Source: Burkholderiaceae bacterium (GTDB lineage Bacteria > Pseudomonadota > Gammaproteobacteria > Burkholderiales > Burkholderiaceae_B). Taken from it: a DNA stretch of 64,000 nt. Location: contig SCSG01000008.1 in NCBI GenBank assembly GCA_004322135.1, forward strand, positions 186,001 to 250,000. Direction: 5' to 3'. Both the position numbers and the translations under genes were made by a program. A model generated the notes under the pieces. That model was not told where the DNA came from. It did no database searches and saw only the letters and a list, made by a program, of their open reading frames with translations. Below are positions 47,767 to 57,256 of the stretch, one piece after another (position 1 is the first letter of the stretch; every line of letters begins with the position of its first letter).

Positions 47767-48564
47767 TCAGCGCTGGGCTGCCAGGGCCTTGGCCTTGCTG
47801 ATGAGTCCGGCGATTTTCGTTCTAGCCTCGACAAATTCAGGCAGGCTGCGGGTGGAAATTTGGTCGCGCGGCTTGGGCAGGTTAATGTTTATTTGCTCCT
47901 GCACCACCGTAGGTGTTGCCGACAGCACCACCACGCGATCAGACAAATAGACGCTTTCGTCAATGTCGTGCGTGACGAACAGGATGGTCATGCCAAATTG
48001 GCCCTGAATCGTCAGCATGAGGTCTTCAAGGTCTGCCCGGGTTTGGGCATCCAGCGACGCGAAGGGTTCGTCCATTAATAGTATTTCCGGCCGATACGCA
48101 ATGGCCCGGGCAATAGCCACGCGCTGCTGCATCCCGCCCGACAGCTGCCAGGGATACTTGCCGCCGTCCTTCCCCAGCCCCACCGCCTCCAGGCACCCGG
48201 ACACGCGAGAACGCCGCTCTGCAGCGCTTATCGCGCTGTCCAACAGTGGAAACTCGACATTACGCGCGACCGACATCCACGGATACAGGGAACGGTTGTA
48301 ATCCTGGAACACCATCGCCAACGTGCTGGGCACGCCTTTTATTTCTTTGCCAGACAGGAGAACGGACCCCTGGCTCGGCAACATCAGGCCGGATACACAA
48401 CGCAGCAGCGTGCTCTTCCCGCACCCGGAAGGCCCGACAAGCGAAACAAATTCACCTCGACGCACATCGAAGTCGAGCCGTTCAAGGACTACGGGGCCGG
48501 GCTGCGTCGTACCATAACGGTGGCCCACCCCCATGACCTGCAGCACGGGCTGTTCTGTATTCAT
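47767..48564 (-). CDS. NitT/TauT-type ABC transporter ATP-binding protein (module B)
   Basis: An ABC ATPase of about 265 residues with Walker A GPSGCGKST, Q-loop VFQDYNRSLYPWM, signature LSGGMQQRVAIARAI, Walker B ILLMDEPFASLD and H-loop VTHDIDESV. The ATG at 48564 (MNTEQPVLQVMGV) lies 9 bases past the permease stop; the frame opens 10 codons earlier inside the permease gene. It is the last gene of the module B importer. Beyond it, CGGCCAA and TTGGCCG form a spaced inverted repeat near 47720-47755 without a usable T run. Confidence 0.92.
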   Translation of the reverse strand: MNTEQPVLQVMGVGHRYGTTQPGPVVLERLDFDVRRGEFVSLVGPSGCGKSTLLRCVSGLMLPSQGSVLLSGKEIKGVPSTLAMVFQDYNRSLYPWMSVARNVEFPLLDSAISAAERRSRVSGCLEAVGLGKDGGKYPWQLSGGMQQRVAIARAIAYRPEILLMDEPFASLDAQTRADLEDLMLTIQGQFGMTILFVTHDIDESVYLSDRVVVLSATPTVVQEQININLPKPRDQISTRSLPEFVEARTKIAGLISKAKALAAQR

Positions 48565-48572
48565 AGACTCAT

Positions 48573-49373
48573 TCAATCGTTTTGCGGCTGCCACCTCAGC
48601 AGCACACGTTCAGGAATTCGCAACAACAAATTAAGCAGCCACCCCAGGATGCCGAGCAGAATTACGTAGGCCCACATGTCGTTATAGCGAAAGGATTGTT
48701 GCGCATACACCAGGCTGTACCCAATGCCGTTGGTGGCCGCAAACATCTCTGACACCACCATCACGACAAGCGCCAGCGCGGAGCTGATCCTCAGCCCATC
48801 GAAAATGCGGGTCAGGCATGACGGCAGAATCACCGAGCGCAGCCTGCGCGAGCGGCTAATGCCAAAGACCCTGGCCGTATCAAGATACGTCGGCTCGACT
48901 TCGCGCGCGCCATCAATAGTGTTAAGGAGAATTGGCCACACTGAAGTGAAGGCGATCAGAAGGACGCGCATTTGCGTTCCGAGGCCAAACAGCAGCATGA
49001 AGATGGGCACCAACGCGACCGGGGGAACCGAGCGCATGACGTGCACAATCAGGTCGACATAATCGGCCAGCACCTTCGATCGCCCAATGGCAAAGCCAAG
49101 AATAATGCCGACTGCTGCGGCAATAGCGAACCCGGCCGCCAAACGTATCAGGCTCGGGACAATCTCGGTTGCTACCGTGCTGCTGAGCCAGACAGTCGAA
49201 AGGTCGCCAGAGAACCACATCTTGACCGCGGCGGCGGCAATCTTTGACAAGGGCGGAAAGTAGAATTGGCCGATTATTCTGGCAGCCACCTCCCAGATGG
49301 CAATGATGACGACAAAAACCCAGACGCGGGTCAGAACATGACCCCCTATTGCAGGTAGCTGGCGCATGATCAT
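48573..49373 (-). CDS. NitT/TauT-type ABC transporter permease (module B, second)
   Basis: A permease of about 266 residues with an N-terminal helix (VWVFVVIIAIWEVAARIIG), the EAA loop ARVFGISRSRRLRSVILPSC and about six helices. The ATG at 49373 follows AGGGGG and overlaps the preceding permease stop by four bases; the frame opens 11 codons earlier without support. With its neighbour it forms the membrane part of the module B importer. Confidence 0.9.
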   Translation of the reverse strand: MIMRQLPAIGGHVLTRVWVFVVIIAIWEVAARIIGQFYFPPLSKIAAAAVKMWFSGDLSTVWLSSTVATEIVPSLIRLAAGFAIAAAVGIILGFAIGRSKVLADYVDLIVHVMRSVPPVALVPIFMLLFGLGTQMRVLLIAFTSVWPILLNTIDGAREVEPTYLDTARVFGISRSRRLRSVILPSCLTRIFDGLRISSALALVVMVVSEMFAATNGIGYSLVYAQQSFRYNDMWAYVILLGILGWLLNLLLRIPERVLLRWQPQND

Positions 49374-50227
49374 TTCGCCCCCTTTGGGCGATATGCAGGA
49401 TGCCATGGCAATATGCGGCGCTCGGCCGCGGCAAGAACCACGTTGCTCAATGCGCCCAGCAGGCCCACGATCAACGTGCCCGCAAACACCAGATTCGTCT
49501 GGATGGTTCCTGAGCTGACATCAAGGATCCACACGCCCAGCCCCTTCGTGGCACCGCCAAGCATCCCCACACTGATTGCAAGAATCAGGGCTATGGGCGA
49601 AGCGATCCGTATGCCGGTAGCCAGATTTGGCAGCGTGGACGGTACCACCACCTGGAAGAAACGCCGATAGCGCTTTATGCCAAACACCATGGCCGTTTCG
49701 CGTTGGGTCCAATCCACCTGCTGAACGGCGGTGACGACGTTATAGAGAACTGGCCAGGCCGCCGTATACACGATAAGCACGAGCTTCAATTCGAAGCCCT
49801 GCTGAAACAGCAGAATGCCGAATGGCACCAACGCCACGGAAGGAACCGGACGGATGACATCGAACAATGCACGGGTGGATCGATAAAGAAACTTGCTGGA
49901 TCCCAGCACATACCCGGCGGCGGCGCCCACCACGACCGAAAGCGTCAGTCCGACAAGCCAGGCCTCGATTGTGGCCCAGATCTGCGATAGAAATTCAGCC
50001 TGTGTACACAAACGGAAGGCCTCGATGATTACGACACTTGCTGGTGGGATAAACCGAGGGTCCAGCACGCCGGTGCGGCTAAGAACCTCGGCGATTACCA
50101 GGAATATCACAACACCCAGAACGCGTCTTCTGGTTGTCGCGGATTTCCAACCACGGGAAAGGAAACCCAAGACGCCCGTTTTGGCGTCATTGGCATCGGA
50201 GTTCGCGGCCCTTGCAGCCTCGCTCAT
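49370..50227 (-). CDS. NitT/TauT-type ABC transporter permease (module B, first)
   Basis: A 285-residue permease with a 30-residue hydrophilic N-terminal extension, a first helix (VLGVVIFLVIAEVLS) and the EAA loop AMVFGIKRYRRFFQVVVPST followed by LPNLATGIRIA. It lies 17 bases after the binding-protein gene and overlaps the next permease by four bases. Module B thus has the same two-permease composition as module A, in a different gene order. Confidence 0.9.
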   Translation of the reverse strand: MSEAARAANSDANDAKTGVLGFLSRGWKSATTRRRVLGVVIFLVIAEVLSRTGVLDPRFIPPASVVIIEAFRLCTQAEFLSQIWATIEAWLVGLTLSVVVGAAAGYVLGSSKFLYRSTRALFDVIRPVPSVALVPFGILLFQQGFELKLVLIVYTAAWPVLYNVVTAVQQVDWTQRETAMVFGIKRYRRFFQVVVPSTLPNLATGIRIASPIALILAISVGMLGGATKGLGVWILDVSSGTIQTNLVFAGTLIVGLLGALSNVVLAAAERRILPWHPAYRPKGAK

Positions 50228-50244
50228 TTCCTTGCAAGCCTTTT

Positions 50245-51201
50245 TTAATGTTGATACAGAGGCGCTACGTCGAAGTGGCCATCCAGAAGCTTGCTTTTAG
50301 CCATAAGATCCGCGAGCTTTTGCATGCCTGCTTGCGGCGCCTGCGACGAAAATGTGTTCAGCTGCATTTTGGCCGCAACAGTAGGTGGAATCTTGGTGTA
50401 AGTGGGCAACATATCCCGATACGTTTGCGGATTCTTCTTGGCGATATCGGCCCCTTCCTGAAGCGCTTCGTTGAATCGCGCGACAATCTGCGGGTTGTCA
50501 GCCACATATTTCTTCGTTGCCATGTACCCCGCCATGGGGACGTCCGGCATCGGTGCGGCAAACGGGTTAAAGAGAACCCGCGCCCCCATTTCCAATGCCT
50601 GTGTCAAAAACGGTTCGACCAACCACGCGGCATCAACCTGACCGTGCTCGAGCGCGGCCAGCATATTCGGGAATGGCAGCGCCACATATTTTATGGACGC
50701 CGCATCCACCCCAGCTGCGCTGATCTGCTCACGAATTGCGACGGTACCAATATTGGCCAGCGCGCTGACCGCTATTTTTGCACCAGCCAATTCAGCGGTC
50801 TTTTTGTACTTGCTATTGGCAAGAACGACCAACCCGCTTGGAACCCCACTTGTCATTTCTGTGGGCGAGGCAAGCACTAAAGGTGCTCCTTTGGCTGCGG
50901 CAAGAATAAACGGCACATAGCTGCCAAACGCAAATTGCATTTGCCCCGATAGAAGGCCCGAAGTTGCCGCCGCACCGCCTGGCGCCGGAACAACCTTGAT
51001 GCTTAGGCCCCGTTTGGCAAAAAGACCCTGCTTGTCAGCGATGTAAACCGCGACCGTATCCGAAATGGGCAGGACGCCAACAGTAAGGTTAGTAATCTTT
51101 GCGGGCGCATGCTCAGCCGGCGCATCAGCCGATTGTGCCGGCATCGCCATACCAAGCGTCAACGCCGCAACAAAAGCGGGCAGCAACTTTCTAATTAACA
51201 T
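50245..51201 (-). CDS. NitT/TauT-type ABC transporter substrate-binding protein (module B)
   Basis: A 318-residue periplasmic binding protein. The ATG at 51201 follows GGAGGAG and gives a signal peptide with core KLLPAFVAALTLGMAMPAQS cut after QSA. The mature part has ITNLTVGVLPISDTVAVYIA, GLFAKRGLSIKVVPAPGGAA and GQVDAAWLVEPFLTQALEMG, the NMT1/THI5-like pattern. It lies 97 bases after the TPP-enzyme gene. It is not closely similar to the module A binding protein, so the ligand may differ. Confidence 0.9.
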   Translation of the reverse strand: MLIRKLLPAFVAALTLGMAMPAQSADAPAEHAPAKITNLTVGVLPISDTVAVYIADKQGLFAKRGLSIKVVPAPGGAAATSGLLSGQMQFAFGSYVPFILAAAKGAPLVLASPTEMTSGVPSGLVVLANSKYKKTAELAGAKIAVSALANIGTVAIREQISAAGVDAASIKYVALPFPNMLAALEHGQVDAAWLVEPFLTQALEMGARVLFNPFAAPMPDVPMAGYMATKKYVADNPQIVARFNEALQEGADIAKKNPQTYRDMLPTYTKIPPTVAAKMQLNTFSSQAPQAGMQKLADLMAKSKLLDGHFDVAPLYQH

Positions 51202-51298
51202 GTCTAATCTCCTCCCGGTGTACGAATACTGATAATAAGCAATTTCAAGTCTGGAACGCCGCAAATACTGACAAACCATTACTCATCGCAAGTACTGG

Positions 51299-53053
51299 CT
51301 ACGCCTTTGCGTCAGGCTGCGGCAGTTCGAGCAGGCGCGGTAATTGCACCGCAACCACTGCCGATCGGCCTTCGGCGACACTGGCAAAAGCGCGCTGGAT
51401 CGCCAGCGCCAGCTCACTGCTTTTGTGAACATTCTCGCCATACGCCCCAACACTTTGCGCTTCGAGGGCGAAGTCGACGGGCTGCGGAAAATACCCACCC
51501 ACGAAGCCCCCCCGCTGGGAGAATCCGCCCGGATAGAACCTTGCCGTCTCCTCCGTGCCGGTGTTGTAACTGTTGTTTTGAAAAACAACGGACAGGAACG
51601 GCGCCTTGTGTGCCCGTGCCGCCCACAAGGCACACGTTGGCACGCCGTACATATAAAAGCCATCGCCAATGACCAGCGCGACCGGCCGCTCGTGCTGCGC
51701 CAGTGCCGCGCCAAACGCGGCACCTGGGCCCCAGCCACCTGCGCTGCTCGTGTTGCGGAAATACTGCGCCGGCCCTTCCAGAGTCAGATACTGACGCACA
51801 GGTGCCGAATACACCGTATCGTCGAGAACCAGTGCGTTGGCAGGCATCGCGTCGGCCACCGCCATGGCAGCCCACTCGGGATCAATGTAGTCGTCCGACC
51901 TGCGCGCCAGAACACGTTGTCGGTCGGATTCGCGCGCCGCCGCCACGTTCTGGCGAACGCGGTCCGAACGCTGCAACAATTTTGCCCGATCGACGCTGGC
52001 GTTCTTCTGGAGCTCGTCCAGCACAGCAGAACAAAATGTGGCGGTATCGCTGATGACACTTTCCGTAGCGCGGATATCCAGCAAGGCCAGGTAATCGGCA
52101 ACGGGGCGAGGGCTGACAAGAAACACCCTGGCATCAACAAGTGGATCGTCGCGGCCAGCAAGCCAGGGGACATCACACTCAAGCACAATGACGAGGTCGG
52201 CATCCTTGACGCTGCCCCGCTTCCAATAAAGAGGGTGGTTCATTGGCAGGCACTGATAATTCGCGGCGGGAACGCAACCATCTATGACGCCCAGGCCAAA
52301 CTGCTCGACAAATGCCGCCAGGATGGGGACGCTACGCGGGTCACGCCCACCATTGCCAACAACCACCATCGGATTCTTGGCATTCACAAGGGACTGCACA
52401 AGTTCATTGACCAGCCTTGCCGGCGGCACTCCGATCGTTACCGGCCCGCGTGCTGCAAACGGCACGCGTGTAGCGCTGCTTTCGCGCGAGGCCAGCATTG
52501 ACACTTCGCGTGGAATGCTTAAATAAACTGGCCCAGGTGGATAGGCGCTGGCAACCTGCACTGCCCGGCCCGCAACATTCCACGGGTTATCCCGATACTG
52601 CAGCTGGTGATCCCACTTCATGTACTGCCGCAAAATGCCATTTTGATCAGGCACCTGCTGCGTACAAAAGTGGCCCCCATCCCGCGCACCCGTCATGGAT
52701 CCGGGGTCGGCGGTGGCTGGCATGCCCGCTGTCAGTATGACCGGCAGGCCTGAGCGCGAGACGCTGTGTATCCCGGCCCCGTAATTCAAAGTGCCCACGT
52801 CGACATGCACGGCGGTAACAGACGGGCGGCCTGAAACCGCGCTATAGCCCATTGCGGCCGCAAGGTTCACCAGTTCGTGTGGGACGGTAACCAGTTGCGG
52901 ATCGGGCTGGCCTTGGGCCTGGCGCCTGGCCACACCTTCCTGATAGAACATGATGTCCGAGCCCGACGTGAAAAACACGGCTCCGACGCCGGCGTCGGCA
53001 AAGGAATCGACGAGTTCGTCGCCAAAGGTAGGCGTGCTTGACTCAGCAGACAT
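51299..53053 (-). CDS. Thiamine-diphosphate-dependent enzyme, acetolactate-synthase superfamily (module B)
   Basis: A 584-residue TPP enzyme with the activating glutamate in VTVPHELVN (Glu60), a middle domain with VNAKNPMVVVGNGGRDPRSV, and the C-terminal diphosphate motif starting GDGFYMYG and ending VFQNN. The patterns YMKWDHQLQ and GPVYLSIPREVS match the module A enzyme, so they are paralogues of one subfamily. The ATG at 53053 follows GAGG; the frame opens 13 codons earlier. It leads the module B transcript (enzyme, binding protein, two permeases, ATPase). A 2-oxo-acid decarboxylase or lyase is the broad expectation; the substrate is unknown. Confidence 0.85.
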   Translation of the reverse strand: MSAESSTPTFGDELVDSFADAGVGAVFFTSGSDIMFYQEGVARRQAQGQPDPQLVTVPHELVNLAAAMGYSAVSGRPSVTAVHVDVGTLNYGAGIHSVSRSGLPVILTAGMPATADPGSMTGARDGGHFCTQQVPDQNGILRQYMKWDHQLQYRDNPWNVAGRAVQVASAYPPGPVYLSIPREVSMLASRESSATRVPFAARGPVTIGVPPARLVNELVQSLVNAKNPMVVVGNGGRDPRSVPILAAFVEQFGLGVIDGCVPAANYQCLPMNHPLYWKRGSVKDADLVIVLECDVPWLAGRDDPLVDARVFLVSPRPVADYLALLDIRATESVISDTATFCSAVLDELQKNASVDRAKLLQRSDRVRQNVAAARESDRQRVLARRSDDYIDPEWAAMAVADAMPANALVLDDTVYSAPVRQYLTLEGPAQYFRNTSSAGGWGPGAAFGAALAQHERPVALVIGDGFYMYGVPTCALWAARAHKAPFLSVVFQNNSYNTGTEETARFYPGGFSQRGGFVGGYFPQPVDFALEAQSVGAYGENVHKSSELALAIQRAFASVAEGRSAVVAVQLPRLLELPQPDAKA

Positions 53054-53417
53054 GATGGCCTCGAAAAATTGTGCAAGCCATGTTTGGAACACGCATGCCG
53101 AGCTGGGAAGAAACGATTTGCATTAGAGAATTTCGGATTCGTGCGGGTGAAACAAGGGCAGTCAAAACCGATGAACGCAAACACCGTGCCGCCCAGACCT
53201 TTGCGCCCACGACGGCACCACACAAGCCACAAAACTTTCCACTTTCCATCTCTCCCAAAGTCGTCAAAGTATGGGGTTGGAGGCCAACCTTGTCAACTGA
53301 TAGCCCTATGCACAATAAGGGAAAAGCGCGTGTTTCGGGCGCGACCGGATGGCAACCGACAATTCCGATATCGTCACTTCCCGCCTGCATATACCAAATT
53401 CACATATCTTAATACCC
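53054..53417. other. Non-coding stretch between divergent genes; nothing recognised
   Basis: No credible gene is seen here: the open frames lack family character and ribosome binding sites. The stretch lies between the module B TPP enzyme (minus) and the acyl-CoA-dehydrogenase-like gene (plus) and must carry the module B promoter, but no clear -35/-10 pair or operator could be fixed. Confidence 0.4.
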
Positions 53418-53460
53418 TTATATTCGTTTTGAATTTAAGCCAAGCTATTTAGAATGAATA
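53418..53460 (+). promoter_or_regulatory. Shared 43-bp promoter-like element, copy 1
   Basis: The element starts TTATATTCGTTTT (53418-53430) and ends AGAATGAATA (53451-53460). Without gaps it matches 32 of 43 bases of the element at 58818-58860; the 13-bp left end is identical. The ends are inversely related (TATTCrTTyT and AGAATrAATA), as in a dyad operator over a -10-like TATTTAGAAT. It stands 114 bases before the acyl-CoA-dehydrogenase-like gene. Confidence 0.65.
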
Positions 53461-53574
53461 GCGATATATAGCCACCTTGTTCCGCTACGACGGCAACCTG
53501 GCCAAGCACCACGTCAATGACAGGCGCCATGTTTCGCGCCATTTTTTTTTACCCGCATCACAAGGACCGCAGTC

Positions 53575-54735
53575 GTGAGCCAAGCCGATTCCGCCACACC
53601 CTTCATCCAGGCCGTCGCCGAACAAGTCAGAATCGAGTTGGCTCCGTTGGCACAGGCCATAGACCAAGAGGGACTTTATCCCGGCGAGTTCATGCGTCAC
53701 CTTGGCGCGCTGGGTGGGTTTGGCGCAGCGCTGTCAGCGCAGGACGGCGGATCAGGGCTCACGCTTGCCGAACAGATCGAAATCACGACACAAGTGGGTC
53801 GCGCCTGCGGCTCCACCGCATTCCTTGTATGGTGCCAGTCCTGCTGCGCATGGTATCTGGCCCACTCGCCCAATGCCGCCGTGCGTGGCCGCTACATCAG
53901 GCAGGTAGCGCGTGGCGAACTGCTTGCCGGCACGGGCATGTCCAACGCAGTCAAGCATCTGGCAGGCATCGAAAAAATACTGCTGCGCGCGCAGCGCAAT
54001 ACGGACGGCAGCGGCTACACCGTCAACGGCTCATTGCCCTGGGTATCCAATGTTGGTGACGGCCATTTGGCCGTTGTGGCCGCATCCATTGAGGGTGAAG
54101 GCTACATTATGTTCGCCGTGCCAAGCACCGCCAAGGGGTTCGACACACGCGGCTGCCTGCAATTTTCCGGGCTGGAAGGGACGCAAACCCTCAACCTGCG
54201 TTTCCACAACGTCCAGGTCCCGAACAATGACGTCCTGGCCCACCCCAACCAATTCACCGAGTACATCAGGCGCATCAAGCCGGGCTTCGTCCTGGGACAG
54301 GCGGGAATGGGCCTTGGCATTACCGAAGGCTGCCTGGACGTCATGCGCGAAAGCAACACCAGCACCGCGCACGTCAACATGTTTCTGGACGACCAGGAAC
54401 CCGACATTGCCGCGCAACTGGCCCTGTTGAAGGCACAGGCGGCAACGCTGGCGCGCCAGGCCCAAGAAGGCGTCACGCCGATTCTTCCGGTGCTGAAACT
54501 GCGCGCCGCGGTCAGCGAACTTACCCTCAAGGCAGCCAATTCGGCCGTCCTGCATGCTGGCGCGAAGGGCTATCTTGCTCTGCACCCCGCACAGCGTCGC
54601 TTGCGCGAAGCCGTGTTCGTGGCAATTGTCACGCCGGCCCTGAAACACCTGCGCAAGGAAATCCACGACATCGAGCAGGCCGCTTCAGCCGCCGCCAACG
54701 GGACGCAGTCCGACGTGGCTCTTGCCACCCACTAA
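53575..54735 (+). CDS. Acyl-CoA-dehydrogenase-family flavoprotein (possibly a DszC/SfnC-like monooxygenase)
   Basis: A 386-residue acyl-CoA-dehydrogenase-fold protein with a GTG start at 53575 after AAGGA. The N-terminal helical domain (IELAPLAQAIDQEGLYPGEF), middle beta domain (LLAGTGMSNAVKHLAG, YTVNGSLPWVSNVGDGH) and C-terminal helices (FVLGQAGMGLGITEGCLDVM) are visible, but no catalytic Glu motif typical of dehydrogenases was found and the beta domain lacks the TEP-x-SGSD motif. Such divergent members include flavin monooxygenases acting on sulfur compounds, so that role is possible. It is followed after 14 bases by an orphan NitT/TauT ATPase, which points to catabolism of the imported compound. 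Confidence 0.78.
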   Translation: MSQADSATPFIQAVAEQVRIELAPLAQAIDQEGLYPGEFMRHLGALGGFGAALSAQDGGSGLTLAEQIEITTQVGRACGSTAFLVWCQSCCAWYLAHSPNAAVRGRYIRQVARGELLAGTGMSNAVKHLAGIEKILLRAQRNTDGSGYTVNGSLPWVSNVGDGHLAVVAASIEGEGYIMFAVPSTAKGFDTRGCLQFSGLEGTQTLNLRFHNVQVPNNDVLAHPNQFTEYIRRIKPGFVLGQAGMGLGITEGCLDVMRESNTSTAHVNMFLDDQEPDIAAQLALLKAQAATLARQAQEGVTPILPVLKLRAAVSELTLKAANSAVLHAGAKGYLALHPAQRRLREAVFVAIVTPALKHLRKEIHDIEQAASAAANGTQSDVALATH

Positions 54736-54749
54736 TCAATACACACCCC

Positions 54750-55580
54750 ATGCTCATGCAAACCGCCACATCCGCCAACGACGACATCGTTCTGGGCGCC
54801 TATGGCATTGAACTGCGTTACCCGCGGCCCAACCAACCGGCCAATACAGTCCTGTGCGACTTTTCGCTGGAATTGGCCAAAGGGGAAATCCTTGCCATCC
54901 TCGGTCCCAGCGGCGTCGGCAAATCGTCACTGCTGCGCGTTCTGGCCGGCCTGCAGGCGGCCAGCCAGGGAACCATACAGGTCAACGGAGGAAGCCTGCA
55001 CGGACCCCATCCGCGACTGGGCTTTGTTTTTCAGGATGCCAGTCTGCTGCCTTGGCTGAACCTGCAGGAAAACGTTGGCTTCGGGCTCGATTTCAAACAC
55101 CAGCCGGCCATCACCAAGGCCGAGAAGCAACAGCGGGTCCAAGCCGCTATTGCCGACGTCGACCTGCTGGGTGCGCAGGAACGCTACCCATCCGAGCTGT
55201 CCGGCGGCATGGCACAGCGCACGGCACTGGCGCGAAGTTTGGCACGCCAGCCCGAAATCCTGCTGTTGGACGAACCCTTCAGCGCGCTGGACGAAATCAC
55301 GCGCGCCGACATGCAGACGCTGCTGCTGCAAATCACCGCCAAATACGACACCTCGGCCATCCTGGTCACTCACGACATCGACGAGGCCCTGACCGTCGCC
55401 GACCGCATTCTCCTTATCGGCCAATCTCCGGGACGCCTGATCGGCGAGTGGCGTATCGACGACGAGCACCCACGCGATATCGTCACAACCAAGATCACCG
55501 CCATTCGCGTCGAAATCACGCAAGCACTGCGGGAGGCGCGAAACTCCACCAAGCAGCAAAGGCGGGTCGCAAGCCGGTAG
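54750..55580 (+). CDS. NitT/TauT-type ABC transporter ATP-binding protein (split system)
   Basis: A 276-residue ABC ATPase with Walker A GPSGVGKSS, Q-loop VFQDASLLPWL, signature LSGGMAQRTALARSL, Walker B ILLLDEPFSALD and H-loop VTHDIDEAL, as in SsuB-like proteins. No permease or binding protein lies beside it. The permease and binding protein at 59572-61562, downstream of miaB-phoH-ybeY, lack an ATPase and share its promoter element, so they are its probable partners. Confidence 0.9.
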   Translation: MLMQTATSANDDIVLGAYGIELRYPRPNQPANTVLCDFSLELAKGEILAILGPSGVGKSSLLRVLAGLQAASQGTIQVNGGSLHGPHPRLGFVFQDASLLPWLNLQENVGFGLDFKHQPAITKAEKQQRVQAAIADVDLLGAQERYPSELSGGMAQRTALARSLARQPEILLLDEPFSALDEITRADMQTLLLQITAKYDTSAILVTHDIDEALTVADRILLIGQSPGRLIGEWRIDDEHPRDIVTTKITAIRVEITQALREARNSTKQQRRVASR

Positions 55581-55762
55581 TCCGCGCAACACCGGCTGCA
55601 TGTTCACAGAACGCTACATCAGTCCACGGCCAATGCTCACAGGCAGCCCTTCCCGACACCCGGGTGGGCTGGCTCCAGCCAGCACCACTTGCACTCAACA
55701 CGGTACAATCCCAGCTTTAAATCTGACGCCCCCGGGATATAAACCCGCCACGGCAACACACC

Positions 55763-57256
55763 ATGCAAGAAACCCCTGTCAAACGCATTTCCCCCGCATC
55801 CAGCAATTCCGCCACGGGTTCCATCACACTGCAGCAAGCCCTCGACACCGCGGTTGCCAACGCGGCCGCCGCCGGCCCTGTGGCGCCTGGCGCGGCCAAA
55901 CCCGTCCGAAAGCTGTATATCAAGACGTTTGGCTGTCAGATGAACGAGTACGACTCGAAGAAAATGGCCGACATCCTGCACGCCGAGCAAGGACTGGAGC
56001 TTACGCAAAATCCGGAAGAAGCCGACGTCATTCTGTTCAACACCTGTTCGGTACGTGAAAAGGCGCAAGAGAAAGTATTCTCCGACCTGGGCCGCGTGCA
56101 ACACCTCAAACTGGCAAACCCCAACCTGGTCATTGGTGTCGGCGGCTGTGTAGCCAGCCAGGAAGGCGCCGCCATCGTCAAGCGCGCACCCTACGTGGAT
56201 GTGGTGTTCGGGCCACAAACACTACACCGGTTGCCCACGCTTATCCGCAAACGTGAAACCACCGGCCGATCCCAGGTGGACATCAGTTTCCCCGAAATTG
56301 AAAAGTTCGATCGCATGCCGCCGGCGCGCGTCGACGGTCCAACCGCGTTCGTTTCCATCATGGAAGGCTGCAGCAAGTACTGCAGCTTCTGCGTCGTGCC
56401 CTATACGCGCGGCGAAGAGCTCTCGCGGCCCTTTGACGACGTGCTCGTCGAAATCGCCGATCTGGCCGACCAGGGTGTCAAGGAAGTCACGCTGCTTGGA
56501 CAGAACGTCAACGCCTATCGGGGCCCCATGACAAGCCACGACGAAATCGCCGACTTCGCCATGCTGCTTGAATACGTGCAGGAAATCCCCGGCATCGAAC
56601 GCATCCGCTACACCACCTCGCACCCCAAGGAAATGACAACGCGGCTCATCGAAGCCCACGGATCGCTGTCCAAGCTGGTTCCATTCCTGCATCTGCCCGT
56701 GCAAGCAGGCAGCGACCGTGTCCTGGCAGCCATGAAGCGCGGCTACACCTCGCTGGAATACAAATCCATCATCCGTCGCCTGCGTGCGGTCCGGCCAGAC
56801 ATGACGCTGTCGTCGGACTTCATCGTGGGCTTCCCTGGTGAAACCGAAAGCGATTTCCAAAAGACACTGGATCTTATCCGCGACGTCGGCTTCGATCAGT
56901 CGTTCTCTTTCGTTTATTCGCGCCGCCCCGGTACTCCGGCGGCCGACCTCGAAGACAACACCACCAAGGAAGAAAAGCTCGATCGGCTGCACCGCCTGCA
57001 AACGCTGGTCAACGAACAGGCCAACGCCATCAGTACCTCCATGGTGGGCGGCACCCAGCGCGTTCTGGCCGAAGGCCCTTCGCGCCGCGATCCCAATGAA
57101 CTAATGGGCCGCACCGAAAACAACCGTATCGTCAATTTCGCGGCGCCGGCGCGCCTGATCGGAAATATGATCGACGTGCGCATCCTGCAGGTCAACACCA
57201 ACACCCTGAAGGGCGAAGCCATTACTTCCGAAACCGCCACGACGGACCGCGCATGA
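55763..57256 (+). CDS. miaB: tRNA-2-methylthio-N6-dimethylallyladenosine synthase MiaB
   Basis: MiaB adds the methylthio group to i6A37 of tRNAs, using radical SAM chemistry and two iron-sulfur clusters. The UPF0004 domain has [25 protein letters not shown] and [12 protein letters not shown] with the three auxiliary-cluster Cys; the radical SAM motif is [15 protein letters not shown] (Cys-x3-Cys-x2-Cys); a TRAM domain ends the protein. The first 48 residues (Ala/Ser-rich) are an extension beyond the usual start, and no strong ribosome binding site fixes the ATG at 55763, so the true start may be further in. Its stop overlaps the phoH start by four bases. Confidence 0.95.
   Translation: MQETPVKRISPASSNSATGSITLQQALDTAVANAAAAGPVAPGAAKPVRKLYIKTFGCQMNEYDSKKMADILHAEQGLELTQNPEEADVILFNTCSVREKAQEKVFSDLGRVQHLKLANPNLVIGVGGCVASQEGAAIVKRAPYVDVVFGPQTLHRLPTLIRKRETTGRSQVDISFPEIEKFDRMPPARVDGPTAFVSIMEGCSKYCSFCVVPYTRGEELSRPFDDVLVEIADLADQGVKEVTLLGQNVNAYRGPMTSHDEIADFAMLLEYVQEIPGIERIRYTTSHPKEMTTRLIEAHGSLSKLVPFLHLPVQAGSDRVLAAMKRGYTSLEYKSIIRRLRAVRPDMTLSSDFIVGFPGETESDFQKTLDLIRDVGFDQSFSFVYSRRPGTPAADLEDNTTKEEKLDRLHRLQTLVNEQANAISTSMVGGTQRVLAEGPSRRDPNELMGRTENNRIVNFAAPARLIGNMIDVRILQVNTNTLKGEAITSETATTDRA

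Noticed and set aside
53071-53412. Plus-strand open frame of 113 codons in the gap between the TPP enzyme and the flavoprotein gene
   Set aside because: No ribosome binding site, no motif, mixed composition, and it ends before the shared promoter element; treated as non-coding.
55670-55690. Hairpin GCTGGC-tcca-GCCAGC upstream of miaB as a terminator for the ATPase gene
   Set aside because: The stem is only six pairs and no T run follows; recorded as chance or weak structure.
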